A stretch of 64,000 nucleotides of DNA from CAZKRU01 sp964555235 (lineage in GTDB: Bacteria; Verrucomicrobiota; Verrucomicrobiia; Methylacidiphilales; CAMAQI01), in the NCBI GenBank assembly GCA_964555235.1, contig CAZKRU010000008.1, positions 1-64,000 of the forward strand. The letters are read 5' to 3'. How positions within the stretch are numbered: the stretch's first letter is position 1; the number at the start of each line of letters is the position of its first letter. This document shows positions 57,211 through 64,000 of this stretch, piece by piece. The notes below the pieces were generated by a model, which made no database searches, was not told where the DNA came from, and saw only the letters and a list, made by a program, of their open reading frames with translations. A program made the position numbers and the translations under genes.

Positions 57211-57222
57211 CGGTTCCTCAGT

Positions 57223-58581
57223 TTAAAGCCACTTCTGAAGCGCCTTGGTGTAGGCCCCCCGGAACAAATCCGCCAACCCCTCCCAGTGATCCACATCCTG
57301 ATTCTCTGAAACCGCATACAAGACCCACCTACTCCCTGACTTTAACTCAATTTCAACTCGAACCATAAGAAAGACTCCGACCGGCGGTTCGAGATGAAGC
57401 CCCACGCGCCGAAGGGTTCGCGTGAGAATCTCCTCAAACTCCGACCAAGTATGACATCGATCCACTTCTAACTCTAAAACTTCCGCCTGTAAAAGCGCAT
57501 ACTGCACATCACCCCGTCGCAACAAGGCGCGATCGACTTGAAATTGAAAATGCTTCCACGTACTGAAATAGCCGAGATTCCGCACCGCATAAATCATCAT
57601 CAAAAAAAGAATCCCCGCCGCAATCGGAAGTGTCCGTCCCTGACTCCAAAAAATACTCAACCCGACAAAACTTAGTAAAACACAAACCGTATACATCGCC
57701 AGTACCATTCGCTTTTTGGAAAGCCCCAATTTCTGAAGCCGATGATGAATATGACTCGAATCCGCACGAAAAATCGGGTATCCCTTCAGCGCCCTTCGGA
57801 ACAGCGCAAATAACGTATCAGCTATCGGCAATCCCAACGCAACTACCGTGACGAGAAGTGCTGCGGCAATCGATCCCTTGTTGGAACTCTTCAGCGAGAT
57901 CGATGCAACGCAAAATCCAATCAGGTAGGCGCCCCCATCGCCGAGAAAAATTTTTGCCGGAGGAAAGTTAAACATCAAAAAGCCGATTAATCCTCCTGCC
58001 ATTGCAAACGAGACCCAGGCCGTAGACCATTGTTGGGAGGAAATCGCCACAATCCCCAGCGTCACAAAAAGAAACGCCCCCAATCCTCCCGCAATCCCAT
58101 CCGCGCCATCAATCAAGTTCACAATATTCGGAACGGCAATCAGCCAGAAAATCGTCAAAAAAAGACTCCATCGAGTCAAATCCAAGGTAAAACCACCTCC
58201 CGGATAGGTAATTTGATCGATGCTCATCCCCAAAGAATACGCCGTCAGCGCAATGATGATCTGGGCGAGCAGCTTCACCTTCGCCCCCAACGGACGAAAA
58301 TCATCCCAAAGACCGACCGCAAAGATCATTCCAGAACAGAGCAAAATCGGCCCCCAGGTTCCCCACCGCTCACCACGATGCCAAACCGCTAGAGCGACAC
58401 TAAAAAGAAAAACGATTGCCAACGGAATCCCTCCCAAGCGGGAGATCTTTCCATGATGCTTTTTGCGTCCACCATCCGGCTCATCAATTCCGACCCCGGA
58501 TCCAGCCAAACGGATTATTTTTGGAATGAGCAGAACCGCAATCAACCAGCCACCCAACAAATAAAGAGGACAGAGAATCAC
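57223..58581 (-). CDS. MraY/WecA-type polyprenyl-phosphate glycan-1-P transferase
   Basis: The enzyme starts glycan assembly by moving a sugar-1-phosphate to polyprenyl phosphate. The 452-residue membrane protein has GLWDDFRPLGAKVK with the aspartate pair 93-94, PNIVNLIDGADGIAGG (about 151-166), IFLGDGGAYLIG and HIHHRL (about 277-282). A C-terminal extension of about 100 residues after the last helix is not part of the core. The GTG start overlaps the previous stop by 4 bp (GTGA). Confidence 0.92.
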   Translation of the reverse strand: MILCPLYLLGGWLIAVLLIPKIIRLAGSGVGIDEPDGGRKKHHGKISRLGGIPLAIVFLFSVALAVWHRGERWGTWGPILLCSGMIFAVGLWDDFRPLGAKVKLLAQIIIALTAYSLGMSIDQITYPGGGFTLDLTRWSLFLTIFWLIAVPNIVNLIDGADGIAGGLGAFLFVTLGIVAISSQQWSTAWVSFAMAGGLIGFLMFNFPPAKIFLGDGGAYLIGFCVASISLKSSNKGSIAAALLVTVVALGLPIADTLFALFRRALKGYPIFRADSSHIHHRLQKLGLSKKRMVLAMYTVCVLLSFVGLSIFWSQGRTLPIAAGILFLMMIYAVRNLGYFSTWKHFQFQVDRALLRRGDVQYALLQAEVLELEVDRCHTWSEFEEILTRTLRRVGLHLEPPVGVFLMVRVEIELKSGSRWVLYAVSENQDVDHWEGLADLFRGAYTKALQKWL

Positions 58582-59183
58582 TTTGTTACCCGCTTTGATT
58601 TTGTAAATCCGGGAATGACGATGTTCTCCAATTGTTCCCAGGATTGAATCGGGCCTCGAATCAACGGCGTCTTGAGATTTAAGACATACATTTGAGGAGG
58701 AGGAAATGGCTCTCGAACGCGATCAAAATAGGCGAACCCGACGACTTCCAATTGAAGTTCTTGAACCGTGATTCCCCTCCAAAACGGCTTTTCTTTTTCC
58801 TGCTCCAAACGGGAGGCGCTCAGCGGAACCACCGGAAAACGGATCCAATTAACCATTTCCACTTGTGACTCAAGACGTCGAATTTGAAGACGTCCCTCGC
58901 TCCAAGGAATGGAACCCAAAGTCACGTGAGCGCGGGAGGCTCTCACAAAATCTTCAGGAGTAACCCCTTCACGATAGCAAACCCGAAGCTGCTTGATTTC
59001 CAGTCCGATGGGCCATGTTGGTAACCACTCAACAGAATCCGCACGCCAGCGATATTCTGTTAAGTCGGAAGCCGTGCGTTCCAGTAACCGATTCAGCCAA
59101 AACGATTGCGAATAAAAGAGTCCGATCAACAGAAGGACGAGAAAACCGACAATCGTGCAAAGACGTCGAAGGAGGGAAAACAA
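58578..59183 (-). CDS. AsmA-like membrane-anchored protein
   Basis: The 201-residue product has an N-terminal membrane helix (LCTIVGFLVLLLIGLFYSQS) and a periplasmic beta-rich part (YRWRADSVEWLPTWPIGLEI, RIRRLESQ-type strands, TVQELQLEVVGFAYFDRVRE). It resembles the N-terminal part of AsmA-like proteins, but is short. It sits 3 bp after the HTH gene and overlaps the WecA-like gene, so it belongs to the exopolysaccharide operon. Confidence 0.6.
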   Translation of the reverse strand: MFSLLRRLCTIVGFLVLLLIGLFYSQSFWLNRLLERTASDLTEYRWRADSVEWLPTWPIGLEIKQLRVCYREGVTPEDFVRASRAHVTLGSIPWSEGRLQIRRLESQVEMVNWIRFPVVPLSASRLEQEKEKPFWRGITVQELQLEVVGFAYFDRVREPFPPPQMYVLNLKTPLIRGPIQSWEQLENIVIPGFTKSKRVTK

Positions 59184-59186
59184 TGG

Positions 59187-59843
59187 TTAAACCGGCTCCA
59201 GGACAAAGATACACTTGAAGAGTCCGGAAATCCGCTCCTCGTTACGAGTTACCTTCGCACCGACCACCGCTTCAAATTGCTGACGCTCCAAATCACGCAC
59301 CAAGACGTAACGATCCGAAACGGGTTGCACCGGAGAATTGTATTCGATGATCTGATGCTGACGGGTCTCAGGATCAAAGTAGTACTCGCTCATGTAGCCG
59401 TTCTCATCCCGAAACCGGACGAGCCAGCGGGCCTTTTCTTCCAACGTCGTCCCTTGAACGCGCTGTTTGAGTTCTGCCGTTTCCTGTTTATAAATCTGGT
59501 AGAGAATTTTTTCCGGAGCGGCAGAGCCGTACACCTGCTCAATGGAATCCAAAATACGACTCGTCAAATCCGTGTGCTGACTTGGGAAAAACTCTTGGGC
59601 ATGGCCCGTCAAACGGTAAGCTTTTTCAGGACGGCCCATCCCTTTCGGACGGCGCCACGTGTCGAGATAACCTTCTTTTTCGAGAGCGACGCAGTGCTGC
59701 TTGACTCCCATGTAGGAAAGGTTCACTCGCTCACAAAGTTCAGAAACTGAGAGTCCTTGACTCCGCTTAATCTCTGCCAAAATCTGATATTTTGGGCTAT
59801 TCGCCACTTTCCTCAGAAATCCATTTTTCATTCCGGTCGTCAA
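59187..59843 (-). CDS. Winged-helix transcriptional regulator leading the exopolysaccharide operon
   Basis: The 218-residue product has an N-terminal winged helix (KYQILAEIKRSQGLSVSELC, ERVNLSYMGVKQHCVALEKE, GYLDTWRRPKGMGRPEKAYR), as in ArsR/SufR-type regulators, and a C-terminal domain of unknown ligand. The cysteine set that holds the SufR iron-sulphur cluster is missing. GGAGG lies 7 bp before a TTG at 59843, which I use; a GTG at 59849 is too close to it and an ATG at 59831 too far. It is the first gene of the operon and faces the MFS gene at 60084, so it may control both. Confidence 0.85.
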   Translation of the reverse strand: MTTGMKNGFLRKVANSPKYQILAEIKRSQGLSVSELCERVNLSYMGVKQHCVALEKEGYLDTWRRPKGMGRPEKAYRLTGHAQEFFPSQHTDLTSRILDSIEQVYGSAAPEKILYQIYKQETAELKQRVQGTTLEEKARWLVRFRDENGYMSEYYFDPETRQHQIIEYNSPVQPVSDRYVLVRDLERQQFEAVVGAKVTRNEERISGLFKCIFVLEPV

Positions 59844-60031
59844 GTACACCCCTCCGATTTAAATGGAAGCCTAAGCCCCTCCCACGAAGTCGGCAAGACT
59901 TTTTACAGAAAAAAGTTTAATGACAACAAAACACCCTCTTGACAACTTCCTCTCCGTCTCCACTGGAAGCGAAAACAACAAAAGCTCCTTTTTACCCCAG
60001 CCAAGCTCCAAAATACCGAATGTAAAATATG

Positions 60032-60060
60032 TCGCCTTTTCAAAAGCCCTCCATAGGGTC
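60032..60060 (+). promoter_or_regulatory. Conserved leader motif of MFS gene 1
   Basis: TCGCCTTTTCAAAAGCCCTC then CATAGGGTC matches 25 of 29 bases of the region before the second MFS gene (61742-61770), and both end 23 bases before the ATG. It contains CTTTTCAAAAG and CCC...GGG palindromes. Confidence 0.6.
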
Positions 60061-60083
60061 TTGATCCATCGTCAACGATCTCC

Positions 60084-61496
60084 ATGAATCCCTCCCCCTC
60101 TAATTCCAATTCTCCTCAAGACTCCCTGACGGACCCTACCAACCAAACTAAAATCTGGAGAATCGGCTCCCTCGCCTACACCAAATCGGGACTGATCACC
60201 CTCTTTTTAGTCCTGCTTTTGGGAGATTTTTTCTGGTCCATGCGCGATCGCTCGGTTGGCCCCATGGCAGCCTGGTATCTCAAACATCTGGAGATTCCGA
60301 ATCTGCTTTTCGCTCTGATTCTTTCGTCATTTCCCGCAGCCGTTGGCCTCTTATTGGGCCCTGTCATTAGCTACAAATCTGATCGTCTTCGAAACAAACG
60401 CGGACGCCGCATCCCGTTCCTTCTTGTCACCACCCCCCTCGCCGCATTCGGAATCATCGGCATGGGACTCTGTCCGTTTCTCGGCCCCGCTCTACACCAA
60501 TTTCTGGGCACTTCCTCCCCCGGTGAAAAAATTTCGACCGTCATCTGCTTCGGACTCTTTTGGGCCGCCTTTGAACTGGCAACCATTACAGCTCAAGCCG
60601 TATTTGGAGGCCTCATCAACGACGTCGTCCCCAAGGCGCTGATCGGACGTTTTTACGGACTTTTTCGTGCTGTGAGCTTGATCGATGGAATGATTTTTAG
60701 CTATTGGATCCTTGGAAAAGTCGATGATTGGTATACCGGTATTTTTTGCGTGGTAGGACTTCTTTACGGAGTCGGATTCCTCTGGGTCTGCCACAAAATC
60801 AAAGAGGGAGAATATCCCCCTCCTCCTCCAGCAGATCCGACGAAGTCCCATCCCATCGACTCCTTCCTTCACGCCACGAAAACCTATTGCCGGGAATGCT
60901 ATTCCAACACCCACTACACTTGGATCTTCGTCATGATGACCTTGTCTGCCTTGTGCTTCATGCCAATCAATATTTTCAATATTCCCTATGCCAAAAGCAT
61001 GGGAATGGATATGGATTATTACGGAAAATGCGTCGCTCTCTCCTTCTTTGTCTCGCTCTGTCTTTCCTATTTCCTCGGATGGCTTGCCGATCTCTTTCAT
61101 CCAATTCGCACCGGAATTGCCTCTCTTTTGCTCTACGCCGCCATCTGCCTTTGGAGTAGTCTTTTTGCCATTAACCCCAAAATGTACGCAATCGCCCTCG
61201 TCCTTCACACCGTGATTTCAGGGTGTTACTTCACCACCGCCGCCACTTTGGGACAGCGACTTTTCCCTCAATCGAAATTTGCACAATTCTCGTCAGCAGG
61301 GGGAATTCTTCTGGCGCTCTGCAGCATGGTCTTCGGGCCCGCCGTCGGATCCTTGATTGATGTCACCGGAAATAACTACCGATACGCCTTTGTGGTAGGA
61401 GGTGCCTTGGCCTTTATCGCCGCCCTCATCGGATTCAAAGTCTATTCGCACTTCATGAAACTGGGGGGACCTCAACACTATCAAGCGCCTGATTAA
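60084..61496 (+). CDS. MFS transporter, sugar-type (SLC45/sucrose-transporter-like), copy 1
   Basis: The 470-residue protein has 12 membrane segments and the motif SDRLRNKRGRRIPFLL, matching the SDR...GRRxP signature of sucrose- and maltose-type transporters, with ALILSSFPAAVGLLLGPVIS before it and AVFGGLINDVVPKALIGRFY later. The substrate is probably a sugar. It is about 80% alike to the next gene. Its TAA stop directly abuts the hairpin element at 61496. Confidence 0.88.
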   Translation: MNPSPSNSNSPQDSLTDPTNQTKIWRIGSLAYTKSGLITLFLVLLLGDFFWSMRDRSVGPMAAWYLKHLEIPNLLFALILSSFPAAVGLLLGPVISYKSDRLRNKRGRRIPFLLVTTPLAAFGIIGMGLCPFLGPALHQFLGTSSPGEKISTVICFGLFWAAFELATITAQAVFGGLINDVVPKALIGRFYGLFRAVSLIDGMIFSYWILGKVDDWYTGIFCVVGLLYGVGFLWVCHKIKEGEYPPPPPADPTKSHPIDSFLHATKTYCRECYSNTHYTWIFVMMTLSALCFMPINIFNIPYAKSMGMDMDYYGKCVALSFFVSLCLSYFLGWLADLFHPIRTGIASLLLYAAICLWSSLFAINPKMYAIALVLHTVISGCYFTTAATLGQRLFPQSKFAQFSSAGGILLALCSMVFGPAVGSLIDVTGNNYRYAFVVGGALAFIAALIGFKVYSHFMKLGGPQHYQAPD

Positions 61497-61707
61497 ACCC
61501 AAATTTTGCAATAGACCCCCTCTATTCCAAAATTTGCCTCATAAAAATCCACTCTGAAAGAGCGGTTTTTTTGAGGCCGATTTCCCCTTCAATTTCATTC
61601 ACCATTTTGGCGAATGAAATCTCGGCGGGGTTTTACCCCCCGACATGCGTCGGGGTCCTTCTTCCCGCCAGGACAGATTTTGCATTTTCTAATGCAAAAT
61701 CTGGGTT
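61496..61707 (-). mobile_element. MITE-like hairpin element, copy 2 (inverted)
   Basis: The 212-bp copy is in the opposite orientation to 40660-40866 and about 90% alike. It starts at the last base of the MFS 1 stop codon and fills the gap between the two MFS copies. Compared with copy 1, CCGAA/TTCGG becomes CCCCGAC/GTCGGGG, CAC becomes CGC against GTG in another stem, and GCGG becomes GTGG; each change keeps the pairing. Confidence 0.78.
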
Positions 61708-61741
61708 AAAAAATCAGATGCTCTTTCCTTGAGAAAAAGTA

Positions 61742-61770
61742 TCGCCTTTTAAAAAGCCCACCGTAGGGTT
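61742..61770 (+). promoter_or_regulatory. Conserved leader motif of MFS gene 2
   Basis: TCGCCTTTTAAAAAGCCCAC then CGTAGGGTT, the counterpart of 60032-60060 at the same distance (23 bases) from the ATG. Neither leader has a clear ribosome-binding site. Confidence 0.6.
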
Positions 61771-61793
61771 TCGTTCAACAGCTCACTATTCTC

Positions 61794-63206
61794 ATGAATC
61801 CTGCCCCTCTCGACTCCGATGCTCCTCAAGATCACCCGATCGATCCCACTGGTAAGACAAAAACCTGGAAAATTGGTTCCCTTTCCTATACCAAATCCGC
61901 CCTCATCTCCCTCTTTCTTATCCTGCTTTTGGGAGATTTTTTTTGGTCCATGCGCGATCGCTCCGTCGGTCCCGTGGCCTCCTGGTACCTCAAACACTTG
62001 GAGATTCCAAATCTGGTTTTCGCACTCATTCTTTCGTCATTCCCTGCGGCTCTGCATCTTTTTTTGAGCCCCGTCGTCAGCTATAAATCCGACCGCCTTC
62101 GAAGCAAATGGGGACGCCGCATCCCCTTTCTTCTTGTCACCACCCCCATTGCAGCATTCGGGATCATCGGCATGGGGCTCTGCCCCTATCTGGGCCCCCT
62201 CCTCCACCAATTTCTGGGCGCTTCCTCTCCCGGTGAGAAAATTGCGACCGTCATTTGTTTTGGCCTCTTTTGGGCCGCCTTTGAACTGGCAACCGTTGCT
62301 GCGCAAGCCGTGTTCGGAGGCCTCATCAATGACGTCGTCCCCAAGGAATTACTAGGCCGTTTTTACGGGCTTTTCCGCGCCGTCAGTCTCATCGATGGAA
62401 TGATTTTTAACACCTGGATCATTGGAAAAGTAGATTCCTGGTATACTGGTATTTTTTGTGTGGTGGGACTCCTCTACGGAGTCGGATTTCTCTGGGTCTG
62501 CTACAAAATCAAAGAAGGAGACTACCCTCCCCCTCCCCCAGCCGACCCCACCAAAATCCATCCGGTGGATTCCTTGGTGCACGCTACAAAAATCTACTTT
62601 CGCGAGTGCTTTACCAGCTCCCACTACATTTGGATTTTCGTCATGATGACTCTGGCTGCGTTGTGCTTCCAACCGATCAACATCTTCAATATTCCCTATG
62701 CCAAGAGCATGGGGATGGATATGGAATATTATGGAAAATGCCTGGCCTTCTCTTTCTTTATTTCCCTCTGCCTTTCCTACTTTCTCGGCTGGCTTGCCGA
62801 CGTTTTTCACCCAATTCGCACCGGAATTGTTTCGCTCTTGGCCTATGCCGCCATCTGTATTTGGGGAAGTATCTATGCGACCAATCCAAAAATGTATGCC
62901 ATTGCGTTGGTCCTGCACGTTGTCGTTTCAGGTTGTTATTTCACGACTGCGGCGACATTGGGGCAACGACTTTTCCCCCACTCCAAGTTTGCTCAATTCG
63001 CCTCCGCCGGAGGCGTTCTGCTCTCCATCGGCACAATGATCACCGGTCCAGCCCTCGGTTCCCTCATCGATGCCACGGGAAATAATTATCGCTACGCCTA
63101 CGTCATCGGGGGCCTCTTGGCATTGATCGCTGCAGGCGCAGGATTCCATGTGAATTCCCGTTTTATGAAACTGGGTGGACCGAAGCACTATCACGCCCCT
63201 GAATAA
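61794..63206 (+). CDS. MFS transporter, sugar-type, copy 2 (tandem duplicate)
   Basis: The 470-residue protein has the same length and motifs as copy 1 (YKSDRLRSKWGRRIPFLL, AQAVFGGLINDVVPKELLGR). The two differ mainly in loops, and copy 2 has HLFLSPVVS where copy 1 has GLLLGPVIS. The duplication includes the leader motif but not the hairpin element. The different residues may change substrate range. Confidence 0.88.
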   Translation: MNPAPLDSDAPQDHPIDPTGKTKTWKIGSLSYTKSALISLFLILLLGDFFWSMRDRSVGPVASWYLKHLEIPNLVFALILSSFPAALHLFLSPVVSYKSDRLRSKWGRRIPFLLVTTPIAAFGIIGMGLCPYLGPLLHQFLGASSPGEKIATVICFGLFWAAFELATVAAQAVFGGLINDVVPKELLGRFYGLFRAVSLIDGMIFNTWIIGKVDSWYTGIFCVVGLLYGVGFLWVCYKIKEGDYPPPPPADPTKIHPVDSLVHATKIYFRECFTSSHYIWIFVMMTLAALCFQPINIFNIPYAKSMGMDMEYYGKCLAFSFFISLCLSYFLGWLADVFHPIRTGIVSLLAYAAICIWGSIYATNPKMYAIALVLHVVVSGCYFTTAATLGQRLFPHSKFAQFASAGGVLLSIGTMITGPALGSLIDATGNNYRYAYVIGGLLALIAAGAGFHVNSRFMKLGGPKHYHAPE

Positions 63207-63236
63207 ATGCCCGGATCAATCACACGGCCTGACAGC

Positions 63237-63686
63237 CTAAATTTTTCGAGAAGCCCGCAATACCTGTCTTAAGAGCGGAAGGTGCGCCAAATCCTTGGGC
63301 CTCGCCACAAAAGCCTTGCTGCGAATCAATCGCTCTAACGGAAGAACCGCCACCTTGATCTTTTGCCATCGGATCCAACGCGTCTTTTGATACTCCACCT
63401 CAAACGACTTCAAGCCGTCGATCCGATAGAGAAAATTGACAAGCGTATCATCTGAAAGTGCAACCACCGTTTTCGCTAACAAACGTGCCCCTTGAGCCTG
63501 ACAAAGCGCCAAGACCCGAACATACTGACGTTCCGGAAGATCTACCCAGAGATCGGTATCCAAGGTACTGGCCGGAACCCCCTGCAAGATCCCTGCCGTC
63601 ATCCCGGCAATTTGAAACCGAATTTTTTCCTTTCGGAAAAGGTGAATAAGCCGTGCGAGCGGAGAAAGTTTTGATGTGCCTGCCAA
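63237..63686 (-). CDS. Nucleotidyltransferase-like protein
   Basis: The 149-residue product has the pattern of small nucleotidyltransferases: IRFQIAGMTAGILQGVPAST with LDTDLWVDL (GG/DxD-type), then a C-terminal part with YQKTRWIRWQKIKVAVLPLE. Its start overlaps the preceding gene by up to 88 bp; an ATGA overlap at 63602 would be natural for coupling, but it would remove the conserved IAGM segment, so the longer start is used. It resembles AbiEii-type antitoxin-linked enzymes only in outline. Function is uncertain. Confidence 0.65.
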   Translation of the reverse strand: MAGTSKLSPLARLIHLFRKEKIRFQIAGMTAGILQGVPASTLDTDLWVDLPERQYVRVLALCQAQGARLLAKTVVALSDDTLVNFLYRIDGLKSFEVEYQKTRWIRWQKIKVAVLPLERLIRSKAFVARPKDLAHLPLLRQVLRASRKI

Positions 63687-63802
63687 CGTTCGTCCGGCGT
63701 GGAGGCGAGGCTTCGGGCAATCAGAATCTTTTCGTCCTCTCCGAGTTTTTTTTCTGAGGCGAGAATTCGAAGGAATTTTAGATATTTTTTTTTACTCGGC
63801 AC
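63599..63802 (-). CDS. Small basic protein preceding the nucleotidyltransferase
   Basis: From the GTG at 63802 (AGGTGA upstream) the product has 67 residues: VPSKKKYLKFLRILASEKKL to STPDERWQAHQNFLRSHGLF. The run of nine A residues in its start region is prone to slippage. Pairs of a small helical protein and a nucleotidyltransferase are common in this phylum. The overlap with the next gene is unusually long, so one of the two starts or a frameshift may be wrong. Confidence 0.55.
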   Translation of the reverse strand: MPSKKKYLKFLRILASEKKLGEDEKILIARSLASTPDERWQAHQNFLRSHGLFTFSERKKFGFKLPG

Positions 63803-63841
63803 GCCATCACCTAACCGCAATTCAATCCGATTGTCAAAATC

Positions 63842-64000
63842 TCAAATCACCTCCATCACCAACTTCAACTCCGCTTCGGTATTATAAAAATGCGGCGAAA
63901 AACGGATAAACTTCTTCCCCTCCCGATTCCAACGCATTGAAACGATCATCTTCGCTTCTGTCAGTCGCCGCACCACGGCCTTCAAATCCTCCTCGGGATG
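63842..64000 (-). CDS. C-terminal end of a class V aminotransferase-fold enzyme (partial)
   Basis: The last 52 residues (VVRRLTEAKMIVSMRWNREG, then KKFIRFSPHFYNTEAELKLV) match the end of PLP-dependent class V enzymes such as cysteine desulfurase relatives (RISPHFYNTEEE). The gene runs off the window, so the catalytic lysine cannot be checked. Confidence 0.75.
   Translation of the reverse strand, partial: HPEEDLKAVVRRLTEAKMIVSMRWNREGKKFIRFSPHFYNTEAELKLVMEVI

Overview
The window looks like the chromosome of a member of the Verrucomicrobiota. The strongest evidence is a complete Verru_Chthon pseudopilin cassette, supported by a PEP-CTERM substrate, an exosortase locus, hopanoid genes, beta-helix and GH28-like secreted enzymes, and many short palindromic repeats between genes. 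Coding density is high. No rRNA, CRISPR array, prophage or transposase gene is visible. There are two tRNAs (Gln, Pro).

Layout: 0.1-3.9 kb is a two-partner secretion pair (TpsB barrel and a short TpsA). 4.1-7.6 kb holds a possible glycosyltransferase and a hopanoid pair (hpnG, shc). 7.9-12.7 kb has tRNA-Gln, a pseudouridine synthase, a TPR protein, a PIG-L deacetylase and a Gfo/Idh/MocA oxidoreductase. 12.7-20.1 kb is a carbohydrate region: LacI regulator, aldo/keto reductase, a secreted protein, a GH28-like enzyme and two paralogous beta-helix proteins. 20.1-21.1 kb is AT-rich with an orphan gene, tRNA-Pro and a possible decayed ORF. 21.1-27.0 kb is the pseudopilin cassette in the order B-C-A-D, preceded by a translationally coupled 46-residue ORF. 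27-34.3 kb is mixed: GH63-type hydrolase, Phd/PIN toxin-antitoxin pair, GNAT, NamZ-like muramidase, ApaG, aquaporin, RRM protein. 34.3-44.6 kb: hybrid kinase with CBS domains, 5'-3' exonuclease, LemA, membrane-anchored glycosyltransferase, a two-gene unknown cassette and a PEP-CTERM protein. 44.8-48.5 kb: valS and queA. 49.4-59.8 kb: LysM protein, dienelactone hydrolase, then a tightly packed minus-strand operon (HTH, AsmA-like, WecA-like, Wzy-like, exosortase-EpsI fusion, TPR) that probably makes an exopolysaccharide and sorts PEP-CTERM proteins. 60-63.2 kb: a tandem duplicate pair of sugar-type MFS transporters. 63.2-64 kb: a nucleotidyltransferase-like pair and the end of a class V aminotransferase.

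Three observations stand out. First, an 18-bp palindrome around TTCAAATACGTATTTGAA lies upstream of the GH28-like gene, upstream of the beta-helix operon and upstream of the pseudopilin cassette, which suggests that secreted polysaccharide enzymes and a pseudopilin complex form one regulon, plausibly under a LacI-type regulator. Second, a hairpin-rich element of about 210 bp with terminal inverted repeats occurs twice (40660-40866 and 61496-61707); its copies differ in ways that keep the hairpins, one copy is nested inside another repeat, and the other lies at the junction of the MFS duplication. Third, palindromic repeats with a GGTAGGG edge supply the TAG stop codons of two converging genes and extend a third gene's reading frame.
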